From Brachyspira hampsonii 30446 (GTDB taxonomy: Bacteria; Spirochaetota; Brachyspiria; Brachyspirales; Brachyspiraceae), in assembly GCF_000316195.1 (NCBI RefSeq), contig NZ_JH994110.1:62001-126000 (forward strand): a stretch of DNA of 64,000 bases. The letters run 5' to 3'. Positions 45,131 through 55,270 of the stretch are shown piece by piece (position 1 is the stretch's first letter; each line of letters opens with the position of its first letter). The notes under the pieces were generated by a model. It had not been told where the DNA came from, did not search any database, and worked only from the letters and a program-made list of their open reading frames with translations. Both the position numbers and the translations under genes were made by a program.

Positions 45131-46886
45131 GTGTTATACTCCTTTCAGCAAATATTGATTCCATCTCAGCTGTGTATTTTTTATGATCATCAGACTGATA
45201 TACAGAATAGTTCATCTGTTTGAAAGCGTTGATAAGTCTTTTGAAATAAGTACCTACTTCGCTGTAATCATCAAATCTGTAATCAGCTTCTACAACTTTC
45301 ATAACTTGATTTAATAATTCTTTTTGTCTTTCTATAGGACAGTTTTTATCTACTTTATCGAAAGCATCTTGCTGTAATAATACAAAGTCTATAAGCTCAG
45401 CTTTCCATAAACGCTGATGGTATTCAAGAGGTACTGCGTCATCACCAAGAATGCTTATTTGGTCATTAGCTTCCTGTCCTCTTCTGGCAATATCTTTAGC
45501 TCTGATAACTTTTTCTGACCAGCCTTTTTCTATATTAGTATCTGAGAATTCTATGAACTCTGGATATTCAATATATTTAGAATAAGAATCTAATGGGTCA
45601 ACAGCAGGATATCTTTTACTGTCTGCGCGTTTTTGTGATAAAGCGTAGAAACATCTAGCTGCTTTGCGAGTAGATTCTGTTACAGGCTCTTTCAAGTTAC
45701 CGCCTGCAGGAGATACTGTACCTATGAATGTAATAGAACCTGTTTCTCCGTTATTTAAGTATACGAAACCTGCTCTAGCATAGAAACTAGAAATAATAGC
45801 AGGCAAGTCAATAGGGAACGCGTCCGGACCAGGTAATTCTTCAAGACGGTTAGACATCTCTCTTAAAGCCTGAGCCCAACGAGAAGTAGAGTCAGCAAGA
45901 AGAAGAACTTTAAGTCCCATTGATCTGTAATATTCAGCAATAGTCATACCTACATAAACTGAAGCTTCACGGGCAGCTACCGGCATGTTTGAAGTGTTAC
46001 ATATGATAGTAGTTCTTTCCATCAAACTTCTTCCAGTTCTTGGGTCTATAAGTTCTGGGAACTCAGTAAATATTTCTACTACCTCATTAGCTCTTTCACC
46101 GCATGCTGTCATTATAATCAAGTCAGCGTTTGCGTTAGTAGCCAAAGCGTGCTGTAATACTGTTTTACCTGCACCGAATGGTCCCGGAATAAATCCTGTA
46201 CCGCCTTCAGTTATAGGGTTGAATGTATCTATAGTTCTAACACCTGTTTCCAATAATTTAAATGGTCTTGGTTTTTCTTTATATGCTTTAATAGTAAGTT
46301 TTACAGGCCAAGTTTGCACCATAGTTACATTAACTTTTTCACCGTTAGCTGATTTTATTACAGCAAGTGTATCCTGTAAATGATAAGTTCCTGCTGAAGC
46401 TACGCTTTCAACAGTGCCTTTTCCTTGAAACTTGAAAGGAACCATTATTTTATGGTCAATCCAACCTTCCTTAACAGCACCTATCCAATCTCCAGCTTGT
46501 ACTTCATCTCCAACTTTAGCTATCGGAGTAAAGTCATAAGCTGATTCTTTATCTTCAGAAAGATCATTATATTTACCTCTTTCTAAGAATACGCCTTGTA
46601 ATTTGTCAAGGTCATTTTGAAGTCCGTCAAAGTTTTTACCTAAAAGTCCAGGTCCTAATTCAATTTCTAACATTGAACCAGTAAACTCTACGGCATCACC
46701 TAATTTTACACCCCTAGTAGATTCAAATACCTGAGCACTAGCACTAGTACCAGATATTTTAATAACCTCAGCCATAAGTTTCGCATTACCGCAAGATACA
46801 TAACATATCTCGTTTTGTGAAACAGGACCGTCTACCTCTATTGAAATTAGGTTTGATATAATAGCAGTTACTTTACCTTTAGTCAT
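45123..46886 (-). CDS. atpA: V-type ATP synthase subunit A (catalytic)
   Basis: A 587-aa catalytic subunit. It contains the extra bulge domain characteristic of V-type A subunits (~110-190, 'ESAYDFTPIAKVGDEVQAGD'). The P-loop is 'GPFGAGKTVLQ' (~235). 'CGERANEVVEIFTEFPEL' and 'LADSTSRWAQALREMSNRLE' follow, as in the family. It hydrolyses or makes ATP, coupled to ion flow through I and K. Confidence 0.97.
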   Translation of the reverse strand: MTKGKVTAIISNLISIEVDGPVSQNEICYVSCGNAKLMAEVIKISGTSASAQVFESTRGVKLGDAVEFTGSMLEIELGPGLLGKNFDGLQNDLDKLQGVFLERGKYNDLSEDKESAYDFTPIAKVGDEVQAGDWIGAVKEGWIDHKIMVPFKFQGKGTVESVASAGTYHLQDTLAVIKSANGEKVNVTMVQTWPVKLTIKAYKEKPRPFKLLETGVRTIDTFNPITEGGTGFIPGPFGAGKTVLQHALATNANADLIIMTACGERANEVVEIFTEFPELIDPRTGRSLMERTTIICNTSNMPVAAREASVYVGMTIAEYYRSMGLKVLLLADSTSRWAQALREMSNRLEELPGPDAFPIDLPAIISSFYARAGFVYLNNGETGSITFIGTVSPAGGNLKEPVTESTRKAARCFYALSQKRADSKRYPAVDPLDSYSKYIEYPEFIEFSDTNIEKGWSEKVIRAKDIARRGQEANDQISILGDDAVPLEYHQRLWKAELIDFVLLQQDAFDKVDKNCPIERQKELLNQVMKVVEADYRFDDYSEVGTYFKRLINAFKQMNYSVYQSDDHKKYTAEMESIFAERSITHA

Positions 46887-46899
46887 TTCTATCTCCTAA

Positions 46900-47745
46900 T
46901 TAATTATACACAGACGCCTTTTCTTTCAAAGAACCTATTAGCGTCTCTAAATGTTTCTTACCTTCCTCTTCATTCCTTCCGTTTATACTAACAGCATAAG
47001 TGAGATTTATATAATAAGCAAAAACATTATCTGTTGTGAAAGATTTTATAGAAGTTAATCTGTCTAAAAATTCTCTTACCAAAGAGCATTCTATGTTTTC
47101 CATATTATACGGATCTGCTTTATCTGATGAATTGAATGTTTCAATAATAGTATTGATATATGGTATCTCTCTGCCTACTCCGAAATCTGAAGCTGTAGAT
47201 TTTGTCAATGCTGATATCAAAGAATAATCGCCTATAAGCTCTTTTGCTATAGCATCGCTTGAGAAACCTAAAGCTCTTCCATTTAAAGCAGCAAGAACAT
47301 TTTTCATATCTCTCATAAATAAAGCATAATTTTTTATAAATGAATTACCATTTTGTATCATCTCTTCATAATACAAATTTAAAAGTGTATTTTCTATATG
47401 TCTGGCATTTTCCCATTCAATATTCTTACTGTCTTCTAAAAACTTACTCATATACAATGGTAAATTTGATATGCTTGCATACTTCTGCATCTCTTCTTTA
47501 GAGAATATTGATGGTTCTATATGTCCTATATAAGGAGTAAATAATCCCTTTTGCTTTGCTATAGCACTTACTAAATTTTTATTATCATTTTGATAAATAA
47601 GATACTTAAAAAATTTAGAATCTTTAGCATTTAAACTAGATAATATGCTTTGAGTAATTTCATTAATATCATACTTAGCCTTAGCATCAGAAAGTTTCAC
47701 TTCTGGAAGACCTGAGATAAGATAATAATATGATCCCATACTCAC
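46900..47745 (-). CDS. DUF2764 protein of the V-type ATPase operon (subunit C-like)
   Basis: A 281-aa mostly helical soluble protein between subunits E and A. It opens 'MGSYYYLISGLPEVKLSDAK', the hallmark of DUF2764, a family found in V-ATPase operons of spirochaetes and Bacteroidetes. In other bacteria this operon slot is taken by subunit C, which joins the rotor shaft to the membrane ring. It is therefore the likely C-subunit equivalent. That is inference from position, size and helical character. It lies 5 bp from subunit E and 13 bp from A. Confidence 0.8.
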   Translation of the reverse strand: MSMGSYYYLISGLPEVKLSDAKAKYDINEITQSILSSLNAKDSKFFKYLIYQNDNKNLVSAIAKQKGLFTPYIGHIEPSIFSKEEMQKYASISNLPLYMSKFLEDSKNIEWENARHIENTLLNLYYEEMIQNGNSFIKNYALFMRDMKNVLAALNGRALGFSSDAIAKELIGDYSLISALTKSTASDFGVGREIPYINTIIETFNSSDKADPYNMENIECSLVREFLDRLTSIKSFTTDNVFAYYINLTYAVSINGRNEEEGKKHLETLIGSLKEKASVYN

Positions 47746-47750
47746 CCCTC

Positions 47751-48365
47751 TTATTTACTAAAAATCACTTCTTCCGTTTTTGCTTTTATATAATCACTGA
47801 AAAACTCTACGAAATCCTCATCTGTAAACTGTAATTGATAATTACCACCTTCAGGAACAATTTTAAAACCATTAGATAATTTTTTATCAAAGTTTATATC
47901 AGCATTTTTTATAGCTGCTTTTATAGATTTCTCAAATGAGGCATCTATATCAGATTTCTTTGATTCTGGGAAATATACTGTTACATCTGAATCAGTTGAA
48001 TTAATATCCCATTTTTTTACCACTTCAAGAATTAAATCTTTTAAGAATGAAGTATCTGCAAAAGCTCCTTTCAAGCCGTCTTCTAATACCTTAGCAGTTA
48101 CTAATTCTTTTATTCTTTGCTTTAAAACACTGATTGACTGCTCGCCTGCCATACGAACATCTGTTATTGTATTTTTCTTTAGCTCTTCTGACTTTCTTTC
48201 TGCTTCTTTTATAATTTCTTCCGATTTTGCTTCTGCTTCTTTTATAATTCTGTCAGCTTCGCTTTTAGCATTTGAGATTATTTCATCAGCTTTTTTGTTG
48301 GATTTTTCAACACCGTCTTGATATATGCGTTCAAGAAGGGAGTCTAATTTTTTCTCTTCAGCCAT
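47751..48365 (-). CDS. atpE: V-type ATP synthase subunit E (peripheral stalk)
   Basis: A 204-aa protein. Residues ~15-75 form a Lys/Glu/Ala-rich coiled coil ('ISNAKSEADRIIKEAEAKSE'), followed by a compact alpha/beta C-terminal domain ending 'EDFVEFFSDYIKAKTEEV'. It acts as the stator stalk between head and subunit I. First gene of the operon, with AAGGAG 5 nt before the ATG. Confidence 0.88.
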   Translation of the reverse strand: MAEEKKLDSLLERIYQDGVEKSNKKADEIISNAKSEADRIIKEAEAKSEEIIKEAERKSEELKKNTITDVRMAGEQSISVLKQRIKELVTAKVLEDGLKGAFADTSFLKDLILEVVKKWDINSTDSDVTVYFPESKKSDIDASFEKSIKAAIKNADINFDKKLSNGFKIVPEGGNYQLQFTDEDFVEFFSDYIKAKTEEVIFSK

Positions 48366-49239
48366 AATAACTCCTTGACTTTTTTATAAATTGATTTATA
48401 GAAATTTTAAAATTTTCTCCAAAAACACTATCTTTATAGTCTATCAGTATTTTTAAAAAAATCAAGTAAAATAAATATAAATATACCACAATATCTTATT
48501 CTTGGCATATAGGATATATAGGTACTATTTTTTTTAGTTAAAATACATTTATAAACATATTTTAACAATAACTAATAATAAAATAATACTGCAAATAACA
48601 TTAAAAACTATTACTAAAACTTAAAATACATCAATAGTATAATTTTACAAAAATTTCTTTATTATATTATTACCTTGTTTATACAACATCTTTTTAACAA
48701 TTTATAAAAAAATTAATTTTTTTAATAGAAATATTTCAAATGTATAAAATATTTGTAAAATTAAATACAAAACTATTTAAAAATAATGAATCATAAAAAA
48801 TATTAAAACCCAATTGGAAATACTTAGTATATTATTTATTATTTTTATAATAAATCTATTATAAAAATAAAAATTTATTCTCAGCTGCAATGAAACAATA
48901 TTATACAAAAACTATTTTATAATATTATAAGCAACACTATAAAGTTTAATTATCACTTAAAATTATATATATTAAAATATATTGTATAAAAAACATATAA
49001 AAATAACTTCATAAGTATATCAAACTGTTCAAATTTAATAATCTATATATAATTCTATATATAAAAAAGTTCTATAACTTTCTTAAATCTTGGATTAGTA
49101 TTATAAAAAACTTATAAAAACTTGATAAATATAACTCTGCAAGAATACATTATTTAGCAATTTTTTGTATTTTTAGTTTTAATATTAAAGAAAAAGTTAT
49201 TTTTTATCATATTATATCTTATTATATTATGTTTATGAT
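48366..49239. other. Long AT-only divergent intergenic region
   Basis: About 870 bp between the divergent V-ATPase and acyl-CoA dehydrogenase genes, nearly all A/T. It must contain the V-ATPase promoter; TTGATT and TATAAA boxes occur near 48440-48463 on the minus strand but at a poor spacing (21 bp). One slightly richer patch (CTTGGCATATAGGATATATA, 48502-48521) stands out. No ORF with a ribosome-binding site, no repeat of the palindromic family. Confidence 0.5.
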
Positions 49240-49268
49240 TTGATTTTTAGTAAAAAATATATTATATT
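49240..49268 (+). promoter_or_regulatory. Promoter of acyl-CoA dehydrogenase-etfBA operon
   Basis: TTGATT (49240-49245), 17-bp spacer, TATATT (49263-49268). The AGGAGG of the first gene follows near 49290. Confidence 0.6.
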
Positions 49269-49303
49269 TTACTTAAAGATTATTAGTAGGAGGATTTTAG
49301 AGA

Positions 49304-50452
49304 ATGGAATTTAATTTGTCTAAAACACATCAACTTTTCAGACAAATGATCAGAGAATTTGCTGAAAAAGAAGTAAAACCTTTAGCTGCAGAAGTTGACG
49401 AGGAAGAAAGATTCCCTGTTGAAACTGTAAAAAAAATGTCTGAAATCGGACTTATGGGAATACCTATTCCTAAAGAATACGGTGGTGCAGGTGGAGACAA
49501 TATAATGTATGCTATGGCTGTTGAAGAATTATCAAGAGTGTGCGGTACTACTGGTGTTATACTTTCTGCTCACACTTCACTTGGTACTTGGCCTATATTA
49601 CAATTTGGTACTGATGCTCAAAAACAAAAATATCTGCCTAAACTAGCCAGCGGAGAATGGTTAGGTGCTTTCGGTCTTACTGAACCAAATGCTGGTACTG
49701 ATGCTGCAGGTCAGCAAACAACTGCTGTATTAGACGAAGCTAGTCAAGAATGGATTATTAACGGTTCTAAAATATTCATAACAAACTCTGGATATGCTAA
49801 TGTATATATTGTATTTGCTATGACTGATAAATCAAAAGGATTAAAAGGTATTTCTGCTTTCATCGTAGAATCAACTGCTCCTGGATTTTCTATCGGTAAA
49901 AAAGAGAAGAAATTAGGTATTAGAGGTTCTGCTACTTGCGAATTAATATTTGAAAATGCAAGAATACCAAAAGACAACTTACTAGGAGAATTAGGCAAAG
50001 GATTTAAAATTGCTATGATGACTCTTGACGGAGGAAGAATAGGTATTGCTTCTCAGGCTTTAGGTATTGCTCAAGGTGCTCTTGATGAAACTGTAGCTTA
50101 TGTAAAAGAAAGAAAACAATTCGGAAGAGCTATAGCTAATTTCCAAAACACTCAATTCCAATTAGCTAACCTTGAAGTAAAAGTAGAAGCTTCAAGACTT
50201 CTAGTATATAAAGCAGCTTGGAAAGAAAGCAATCATCTTCCATACTCTGTAGATGCTGCAAGAGCTAAACTATTTGCTTCTGAAACTGCTATGGAAGTTA
50301 CAACTAAAGCTGTTCAGCTTCATGGCGGATACGGATATACTAGAGAATATCCTGTTGAAAGAATGATGAGAGATGCTAAGATTACAGAAATCTATGAAGG
50401 TACTTCAGAAGTTCAAAGAATGGTAATAGCAGGAAGCCTTTTTAAAAAATAA
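49304..50452 (+). CDS. bcd: Acyl-CoA dehydrogenase (butyryl-CoA dehydrogenase type)
   Basis: A 382-aa flavoprotein of the short-chain acyl-CoA dehydrogenase family. Diagnostic blocks: 'GAFGLTEPNAGTDAAGQQTT' (FAD/substrate motif), 'GIASQALGIAQGALDETVAY', 'LHGGYGYTREYPVERMMRDA', and 'AKITEIYEGTSEVQRMVIAG', which contains the catalytic Glu. With EtfAB just downstream it probably reduces crotonyl-CoA to butyryl-CoA, the last redox step of butyrate formation; ETF-linked bifurcation to ferredoxin is possible. Strong AGGAGG site. bcd is the usual name for this context; the chain-length preference is not proven. Confidence 0.9.
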   Translation: MEFNLSKTHQLFRQMIREFAEKEVKPLAAEVDEEERFPVETVKKMSEIGLMGIPIPKEYGGAGGDNIMYAMAVEELSRVCGTTGVILSAHTSLGTWPILQFGTDAQKQKYLPKLASGEWLGAFGLTEPNAGTDAAGQQTTAVLDEASQEWIINGSKIFITNSGYANVYIVFAMTDKSKGLKGISAFIVESTAPGFSIGKKEKKLGIRGSATCELIFENARIPKDNLLGELGKGFKIAMMTLDGGRIGIASQALGIAQGALDETVAYVKERKQFGRAIANFQNTQFQLANLEVKVEASRLLVYKAAWKESNHLPYSVDAARAKLFASETAMEVTTKAVQLHGGYGYTREYPVERMMRDAKITEIYEGTSEVQRMVIAGSLFKK

Positions 50453-50487
50453 TTAATTAGCAAATAAATATTTATGGAGGAATAGAA

Positions 50488-51273
50488 ATGAAAATAGTAG
50501 TTTGTGTAAAACAGGTTCCAGATACAACTGAAATTAGACTTGACCCTGTTAAAGGTACATTAATAAGAGAGGGTGTTCCTAGTATAATGAACCCTGACGA
50601 TAAAGGTGGATTAGAAGAAGCTTTAAAATTAAAAGATAAATATGGTGCTCATGTTACAGTAATAACAATGGGTCCCCCTCAAGCTGAAGCTATCTTAAGA
50701 GAGGCTTTTGCTATGGGTGCTGACAGAGCTATTCTTATAACTGATAGAAAATTCGGAGGTGCTGATACTCTAGCTACTTCTAATACATTAGCAGCTGCTT
50801 TAAGAACTTTAGAATATGATCTTATTATCTCTGGAAGACAAGCTATAGACGGTGATACTGCTCAAGTTGGTCCGCAAACAGCTGAACACTTACAAATACC
50901 TCAGATTTCTTATGCTAAAGAAATACAATACAACGAAGCTGATAAATCATTAACTGTAAAAAGAATGGTAGAAGACGGATATTATCTATTAAATGTTCAA
51001 TTACCTGCTTTAGTTACTGTATTATCAGAAGCTAACAGCCCTAGATACATGAGAGTTAAAGGAATAGTAGAAGCTTATGATAAAGAAATTGAAATATGGT
51101 CTTCTGAAACTATAAAAATTGATCCTTCATTGATAGGACTTCCTGGATCTCCTACTAAAGTAAAAAAATCATTTACTAAAGGAGCTAAACAAGCTGGTAA
51201 AGTATTTGAAGTTGATACAAAAGAAGCTGTTAATATCATAATTGAAAAATTAAAAGAAAAATTTGTTATTTAA
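50488..51273 (+). CDS. etfB: Electron transfer flavoprotein beta subunit
   Basis: A 261-aa ETF beta protein. 'MKIVVCVKQVPDTTEIRLDP', 'MNPDDKGGLEEALKLKDKYG', 'SGRQAIDGDTAQVGPQTAEH' and 'LPALVTVLSEANSPRYMR' are family blocks, including the AMP/FAD site. It accepts or donates electrons with the acyl-CoA dehydrogenase upstream, together with EtfA. GGAGG 8 nt before the ATG; 35 bp after bcd. Confidence 0.95.
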   Translation: MKIVVCVKQVPDTTEIRLDPVKGTLIREGVPSIMNPDDKGGLEEALKLKDKYGAHVTVITMGPPQAEAILREAFAMGADRAILITDRKFGGADTLATSNTLAAALRTLEYDLIISGRQAIDGDTAQVGPQTAEHLQIPQISYAKEIQYNEADKSLTVKRMVEDGYYLLNVQLPALVTVLSEANSPRYMRVKGIVEAYDKEIEIWSSETIKIDPSLIGLPGSPTKVKKSFTKGAKQAGKVFEVDTKEAVNIIIEKLKEKFVI

Positions 51274-51313
51274 TTTTAATTAACAAAGAACCTTAGAAAA
51301 AAGGAGATAGATA

Positions 51314-52333
51314 ATGAATTTAAGTGATTATAAAGGAATATTAGTATTTGCTGAGCAAAGAGACGGTGTACTTCAAAATGTAGGTTTGGAATTAATCGGA
51401 GAAGCAAAAAAACTTGCAGCACAATTAAAAACACCTGTAACAGTAGTTTTAATGGGATATAATATACAAAATTTAGCTCAAACTTTAATAGACTATGGTG
51501 CTGATATCGTAGTAGTAATAGATAATGAACATCTAAAACAATATGATACTGAAGCTTATGCTCAGGCATTTAAAGTAGTAATAGAAGCTAAAAAACCTGA
51601 AATCGTACTATTGGGAGCAACTACTTTAGGAAGAGACTTAGCTCCTAGAGTATCTTCAAGAATGAATACAGGACTTACTGCTGACTGTACAAAACTAGAT
51701 ATAGATGAAACTACAAATGTTTTCGGTATGACTAGACCTGCTTTCGGCGGTAACTTAATGGCTACAATCGTATGTCCTGATCACAGACCGCAAATGGCTA
51801 CTGTAAGACCTGGGGTTATGCAGAAACTACCTAAAGAAGAAGGAAGAAAAGGTGAAATTGAAGTACTTCCTGTAAATATAGATACTTCTAAAATGAAAGT
51901 AAAAATCCTAGATATAGTAAAAGAAACTTCTAAAAAAGTTGATATTACAGAAGCTAAAATCTTAGTATCTGGAGGAAGAGGCGTAGGTTCTAAAGAAAAC
52001 TTCAAAAATCTTGAGGCTGTAGCTTCAAAAATAGGTGCTGAAGTTTCTGCTTCAAGGGCTGCTGTAGATGCTGGATTTATAGAACAATCAAGACAAGTTG
52101 GACAAACTGGTAAAACTGTAAGACCTGATATATACTTCGCTTGCGGTATATCTGGGGCTATTCAGCACATGGCTGGTATGGAAGAATCAGAGTTCATAAT
52201 TGCAATAAATAAAGATAAAGATGCTCCTATGTTTGGCATTGCTGATTTGGGAATAGTAGGCGATGTAAATAAAATACTTCCTCTATTAGCTGAAGAATTA
52301 GCTAAAGCAATAGAAGCTAAAAAATCTAATTAA
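51314..52333 (+). CDS. etfA: Electron transfer flavoprotein alpha subunit
   Basis: A 339-aa ETF alpha protein without an N-terminal ferredoxin domain. The C-terminal FAD domain is clear: 'LVSGGRGVGSKENFKNLEAV', 'GAEVSASRAAVDAGFIEQSR', 'QVGQTGKTVRPDIYFACGIS' and 'GAIQHMAGMEESEFIIAINK'. It binds the FAD that exchanges electrons with the dehydrogenase. AAGGAGA precedes the ATG. A terminator closes the three-gene operon 30 bp on. Confidence 0.95.
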   Translation: MNLSDYKGILVFAEQRDGVLQNVGLELIGEAKKLAAQLKTPVTVVLMGYNIQNLAQTLIDYGADIVVVIDNEHLKQYDTEAYAQAFKVVIEAKKPEIVLLGATTLGRDLAPRVSSRMNTGLTADCTKLDIDETTNVFGMTRPAFGGNLMATIVCPDHRPQMATVRPGVMQKLPKEEGRKGEIEVLPVNIDTSKMKVKILDIVKETSKKVDITEAKILVSGGRGVGSKENFKNLEAVASKIGAEVSASRAAVDAGFIEQSRQVGQTGKTVRPDIYFACGISGAIQHMAGMEESEFIIAINKDKDAPMFGIADLGIVGDVNKILPLLAEELAKAIEAKKSN

Positions 52334-52363
52334 TTTAAAAACTTAGATTATTTTTTATAAGAA

Positions 52364-52402
52364 TAGAGCCAATGGATAAAAATCGCTTATCTATTGGCTC
52401 TA
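52364..52402 (+). terminator. Terminator of bcd-etfBA operon
   Basis: TAGAGCCAATGGATAA / TTATCTATTGGCTCTA, 16-bp stem; the one arm difference is G-U in plus RNA. Confidence 0.9.
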
Positions 52403-52607
52403 TAATTATATATACATTTTTTCTATTTATCAAGTTATAAACTATATCAAATAACATAATTTTTAACAAACAATATAAATTAAAAAATCATCATTAATGC
52501 ATATAAATTATAATTATTAAAAAATGCATAGTAATAGTATAAATATATTTTTAATTAAATCCTTATTTATATACGATAATATATAAAAAATTAATAAGGA
52601 ATAATTC

Positions 52608-53138
52608 ATGAAAAAAGATGATCATATAGCAAAGATACTTATCTCAGAAGAAGATATAAATAATAAAGTTAAGGAATTAGCAGAACAAATTTCTAATGAT
52701 CTTAAAAATAAAGAAAATATACCATGCATTATAGGACTTCTTAAAGGTTCATTTATATTCATTGCTGATTTATCTAGGTATATTGATGTACCTGTAGAGA
52801 TTGATTTTATGATAGTATCAAGTTACGGAAACAATAAAATAGGTTCTGAAATTAAAATACTCAAAGATGTTGATATACCTCTCACCGGAAGAGATGTTAT
52901 CATAGTAGAAGACATCATAGATACAGGATATACTTTAGAAAAAATATGTGAAATATTAAAAACAAGAAATATTGCTTCGCTAAAAATATGCACACTTTTA
53001 AATAAGCCTTCAAGAAGAAAAGTTGATATAAAAATAGATTATAACGGTTTTGATATAGAAGATGAGTTCGTTGTAGGCTACGGAATTGATTATGCTCAGA
53101 AATATAGAAATCTTCCATACATTGGAGTAGTTGAATAA
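52608..53138 (+). CDS. hpt: Hypoxanthine phosphoribosyltransferase
   Basis: A 176-aa purine salvage enzyme, normal length. The PRPP-binding loop is 'IVEDIIDTGYTL' (99-110). 'GLLKGSFIFIADL' (43-55) is the PPi loop, and 'DEFVVGYGIDYAQKYRNLPY' is the flexible C-terminal purine site. It makes IMP/GMP from hypoxanthine/guanine. AAGGA 7 nt before the ATG. The last base of its TAA is the first base of a palindromic repeat box (ACCGCACGC), so the repeat abuts the coding region exactly. Confidence 0.94.
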   Translation: MKKDDHIAKILISEEDINNKVKELAEQISNDLKNKENIPCIIGLLKGSFIFIADLSRYIDVPVEIDFMIVSSYGNNKIGSEIKILKDVDIPLTGRDVIIVEDIIDTGYTLEKICEILKTRNIASLKICTLLNKPSRRKVDIKIDYNGFDIEDEFVVGYGIDYAQKYRNLPYIGVVE

Positions 53139-53612
53139 CCGCACGCAGAATAAAACTAAAAATATAAACTTATTTGCAATTCAAATTTTTATTATATTAT
53201 AAATTTTGCTTACCGTGCGTTAAATAAATTTTAAATATAATAAAAACTTGGGCGGGGGCTAATAGATGTTATTTAAATCTTAAAACAGTATCAAACTAAA
53301 ATCCAAAGTAAAATAACAAACTCTAAAGGGTGGGGAATGAGAATAAATTTTTTGACTTTTACTAATTCCCACCCTCTAGGATTTTTAATTTATTTTTAGA
53401 TTTAAATTTTTTTAATTCTTTATAATCTAATGATAATTTTTAGATGCCCACCCTAGTATTATTTAAATTTAATGTCTAATTACCGCACGCATAATGAAAT
53501 TAAAAATATGAAGTTATTTTGCAAAGCAAACTTTATTATATTATAAATTTTGCTTACCGTGCGTTAAAGAGATTTTAAATATAACAAAAACTTTGGCAGG
53601 TGCTATAAATTC
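53138..53612. repeat. Nested-palindrome repeat, one full and one partial copy
   Basis: ACCGCACGC (53138), TACCGTGCG (~53210), ACTTGGGCGGGGG (~53248), AAAGGGTGGGGAATGAG (~53323), ATTCCCACCCT (~53366), GCCCACCCTAG (~53444), ACCGCACGC (~53482), TACCGTGCG (~53554) and a decayed ACTTTGGCAGGTG (~53589). The second copy lacks its right half. The rest of the gap to 53781 is AT-rich. Confidence 0.85.
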
Positions 53613-53781
53613 TAATATAAACTTACAAATCTTAAATAAATTAAAATTCAGAAATAATTTATAAAATCTAAATGGCTGAAATGAAAATAAAAATATAAAA
53701 AATAAAATCCTTGTATAATAAATAAAAAAAATATATACTATAGCCCTATTTATATATGTTATGTATTTTAGGTTTTAAGTA

Positions 53782-55230
53782 ATGAACAAAAAAAATATAG
53801 TTATAATAGGAGCAGGAAATGCCGGTGAGACTCTTGCCTCTGAAATACTCACTTCTGATGATAATAATGAATATAATATACTTTGCTTTTTAGATGATGA
53901 TGAAAATAAGATACAAGTAAATATTAAAAATCATTCTATAGATGTAAAAGGAAAAATTAAAGACATAGAAAATATAATAGAAGAATACAAAAATAATAAT
54001 ACCGATATAGAAGAAATTATTATAGCAATACCTACGCTCAAACAAAAAGAACTTCTTGAAATACTTGATATAATATATCCTACTGGAATAAGATATAAAA
54101 TACTTCCCGGATTTTTTGAAATAATAAAGGGAAATGCCTCTATAAAAGATATAAGAAACATTGAACCTTCTGACTTGCTTGGAAGAGAGGAAATCGGTTT
54201 TGATGAAAAAGAAATATCAGCATACTATAAAGATAAAACAATATTAGTTACAGGAGGCGGAGGCTCTATCGGAAGCGAACTTGTAAGGCAGTTAATTACA
54301 CTTCCTGTAAAAAAAGTTATGGCTTTAGATAATTCTGAAAGTGCTGTTCATAATCTCATAATGTCTTTAAATGACAGAAACAATGAAAAACATAAACACA
54401 AATTCATGTATATAATATCAAATGTACGAGACTATGTTAAAGTTGATAAAATTTTAAAAGAAGAAAAGCCAGATATAATTTTTCATGCGGCCGCTCATAA
54501 GCATCTTCCTTTTATGGAAAGCTACCCTGAAGAAGCCATTAAAAATAATATACTAGCCACAGAAAATATAGCAACCCTTGCAATTAAAAATAATATAAAA
54601 AACTTTGTATTCATATCAACAGATAAAGCAGTTCGTCCTACTTCTCTAATGGGAGCAAGCAAAAGAATATGCGAAAGAATGATAATGTCTCTTTCTCATG
54701 AACAAAACAGCACAGCATTTAAAATAACAAGATTTGGAAATGTTTTAGGCAGCAGCGGAAGCGTCATACCTGTATTTGAAAAGCAGATAAGAGAAGGAAA
54801 GGCATTAACTGTTACGCACCCTGAGATGGTAAGATTTTTTATGTCTATAAGGGAAGCTGCAAGGCTTGTGATTAAAGCTTGTACTTTGAATGACGGAATA
54901 ATATTTACTTTGGATATGGGAAAGCCTGTAAAAATTTTAGACTTGGCAAAAAATATGCTTAAAATGTACGGACTTACAGAAAAAGAGATTCCAATAATTT
55001 TTACAGGTATAAGAGAAGGTGAAAAACTTTATGAAGAAATTTTAATGGACGATGAGACATTAATACCTTCTCAATATAAAAAATTATTCATAGCAAAAGA
55101 TCCTGTTAAATGTTTAACTCCGGAAGAGAGAAAAATTATGATAGATGCATTCGATATAGCATCTCTTGATGCAGACAAAGAAACAATAAAAATGCTTATG
55201 CATAAATATATAGAAGAATATACAGGATAA
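53782..55230 (+). CDS. CapD-like nucleotide-sugar 4,6-dehydratase (soluble form)
   Basis: A 482-aa protein. The N-terminal Rossmann-type CoA/NAD-binding domain has 'VIIGAGNAGETLA' (7-19). The catalytic SDR domain has 'VTGGGGSIGSELVRQ' (156-170), 'HAAAHKHLPFMES', 'FISTDKAVRPTSLMGASKRI' (Met replaces the usual catalytic Tyr, as in the FlaA1/PglF/WbpM group) and 'TRFGNVLGSSGSVIP'. It lacks the N-terminal membrane helices of WbpM/PglF. It probably converts UDP-GlcNAc to a 4-keto-6-deoxy sugar for surface glycan or glycoprotein synthesis. A single gene flanked on both sides by palindromic repeats; no sugar-pathway neighbours are in view. Confidence 0.87.
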   Translation: MNKKNIVIIGAGNAGETLASEILTSDDNNEYNILCFLDDDENKIQVNIKNHSIDVKGKIKDIENIIEEYKNNNTDIEEIIIAIPTLKQKELLEILDIIYPTGIRYKILPGFFEIIKGNASIKDIRNIEPSDLLGREEIGFDEKEISAYYKDKTILVTGGGGSIGSELVRQLITLPVKKVMALDNSESAVHNLIMSLNDRNNEKHKHKFMYIISNVRDYVKVDKILKEEKPDIIFHAAAHKHLPFMESYPEEAIKNNILATENIATLAIKNNIKNFVFISTDKAVRPTSLMGASKRICERMIMSLSHEQNSTAFKITRFGNVLGSSGSVIPVFEKQIREGKALTVTHPEMVRFFMSIREAARLVIKACTLNDGIIFTLDMGKPVKILDLAKNMLKMYGLTEKEIPIIFTGIREGEKLYEEILMDDETLIPSQYKKLFIAKDPVKCLTPEERKIMIDAFDIASLDADKETIKMLMHKYIEEYTG

Positions 55231-55270
55231 TTTTATTTACTAATAAATTAGATGCTTCATATATTAAAAT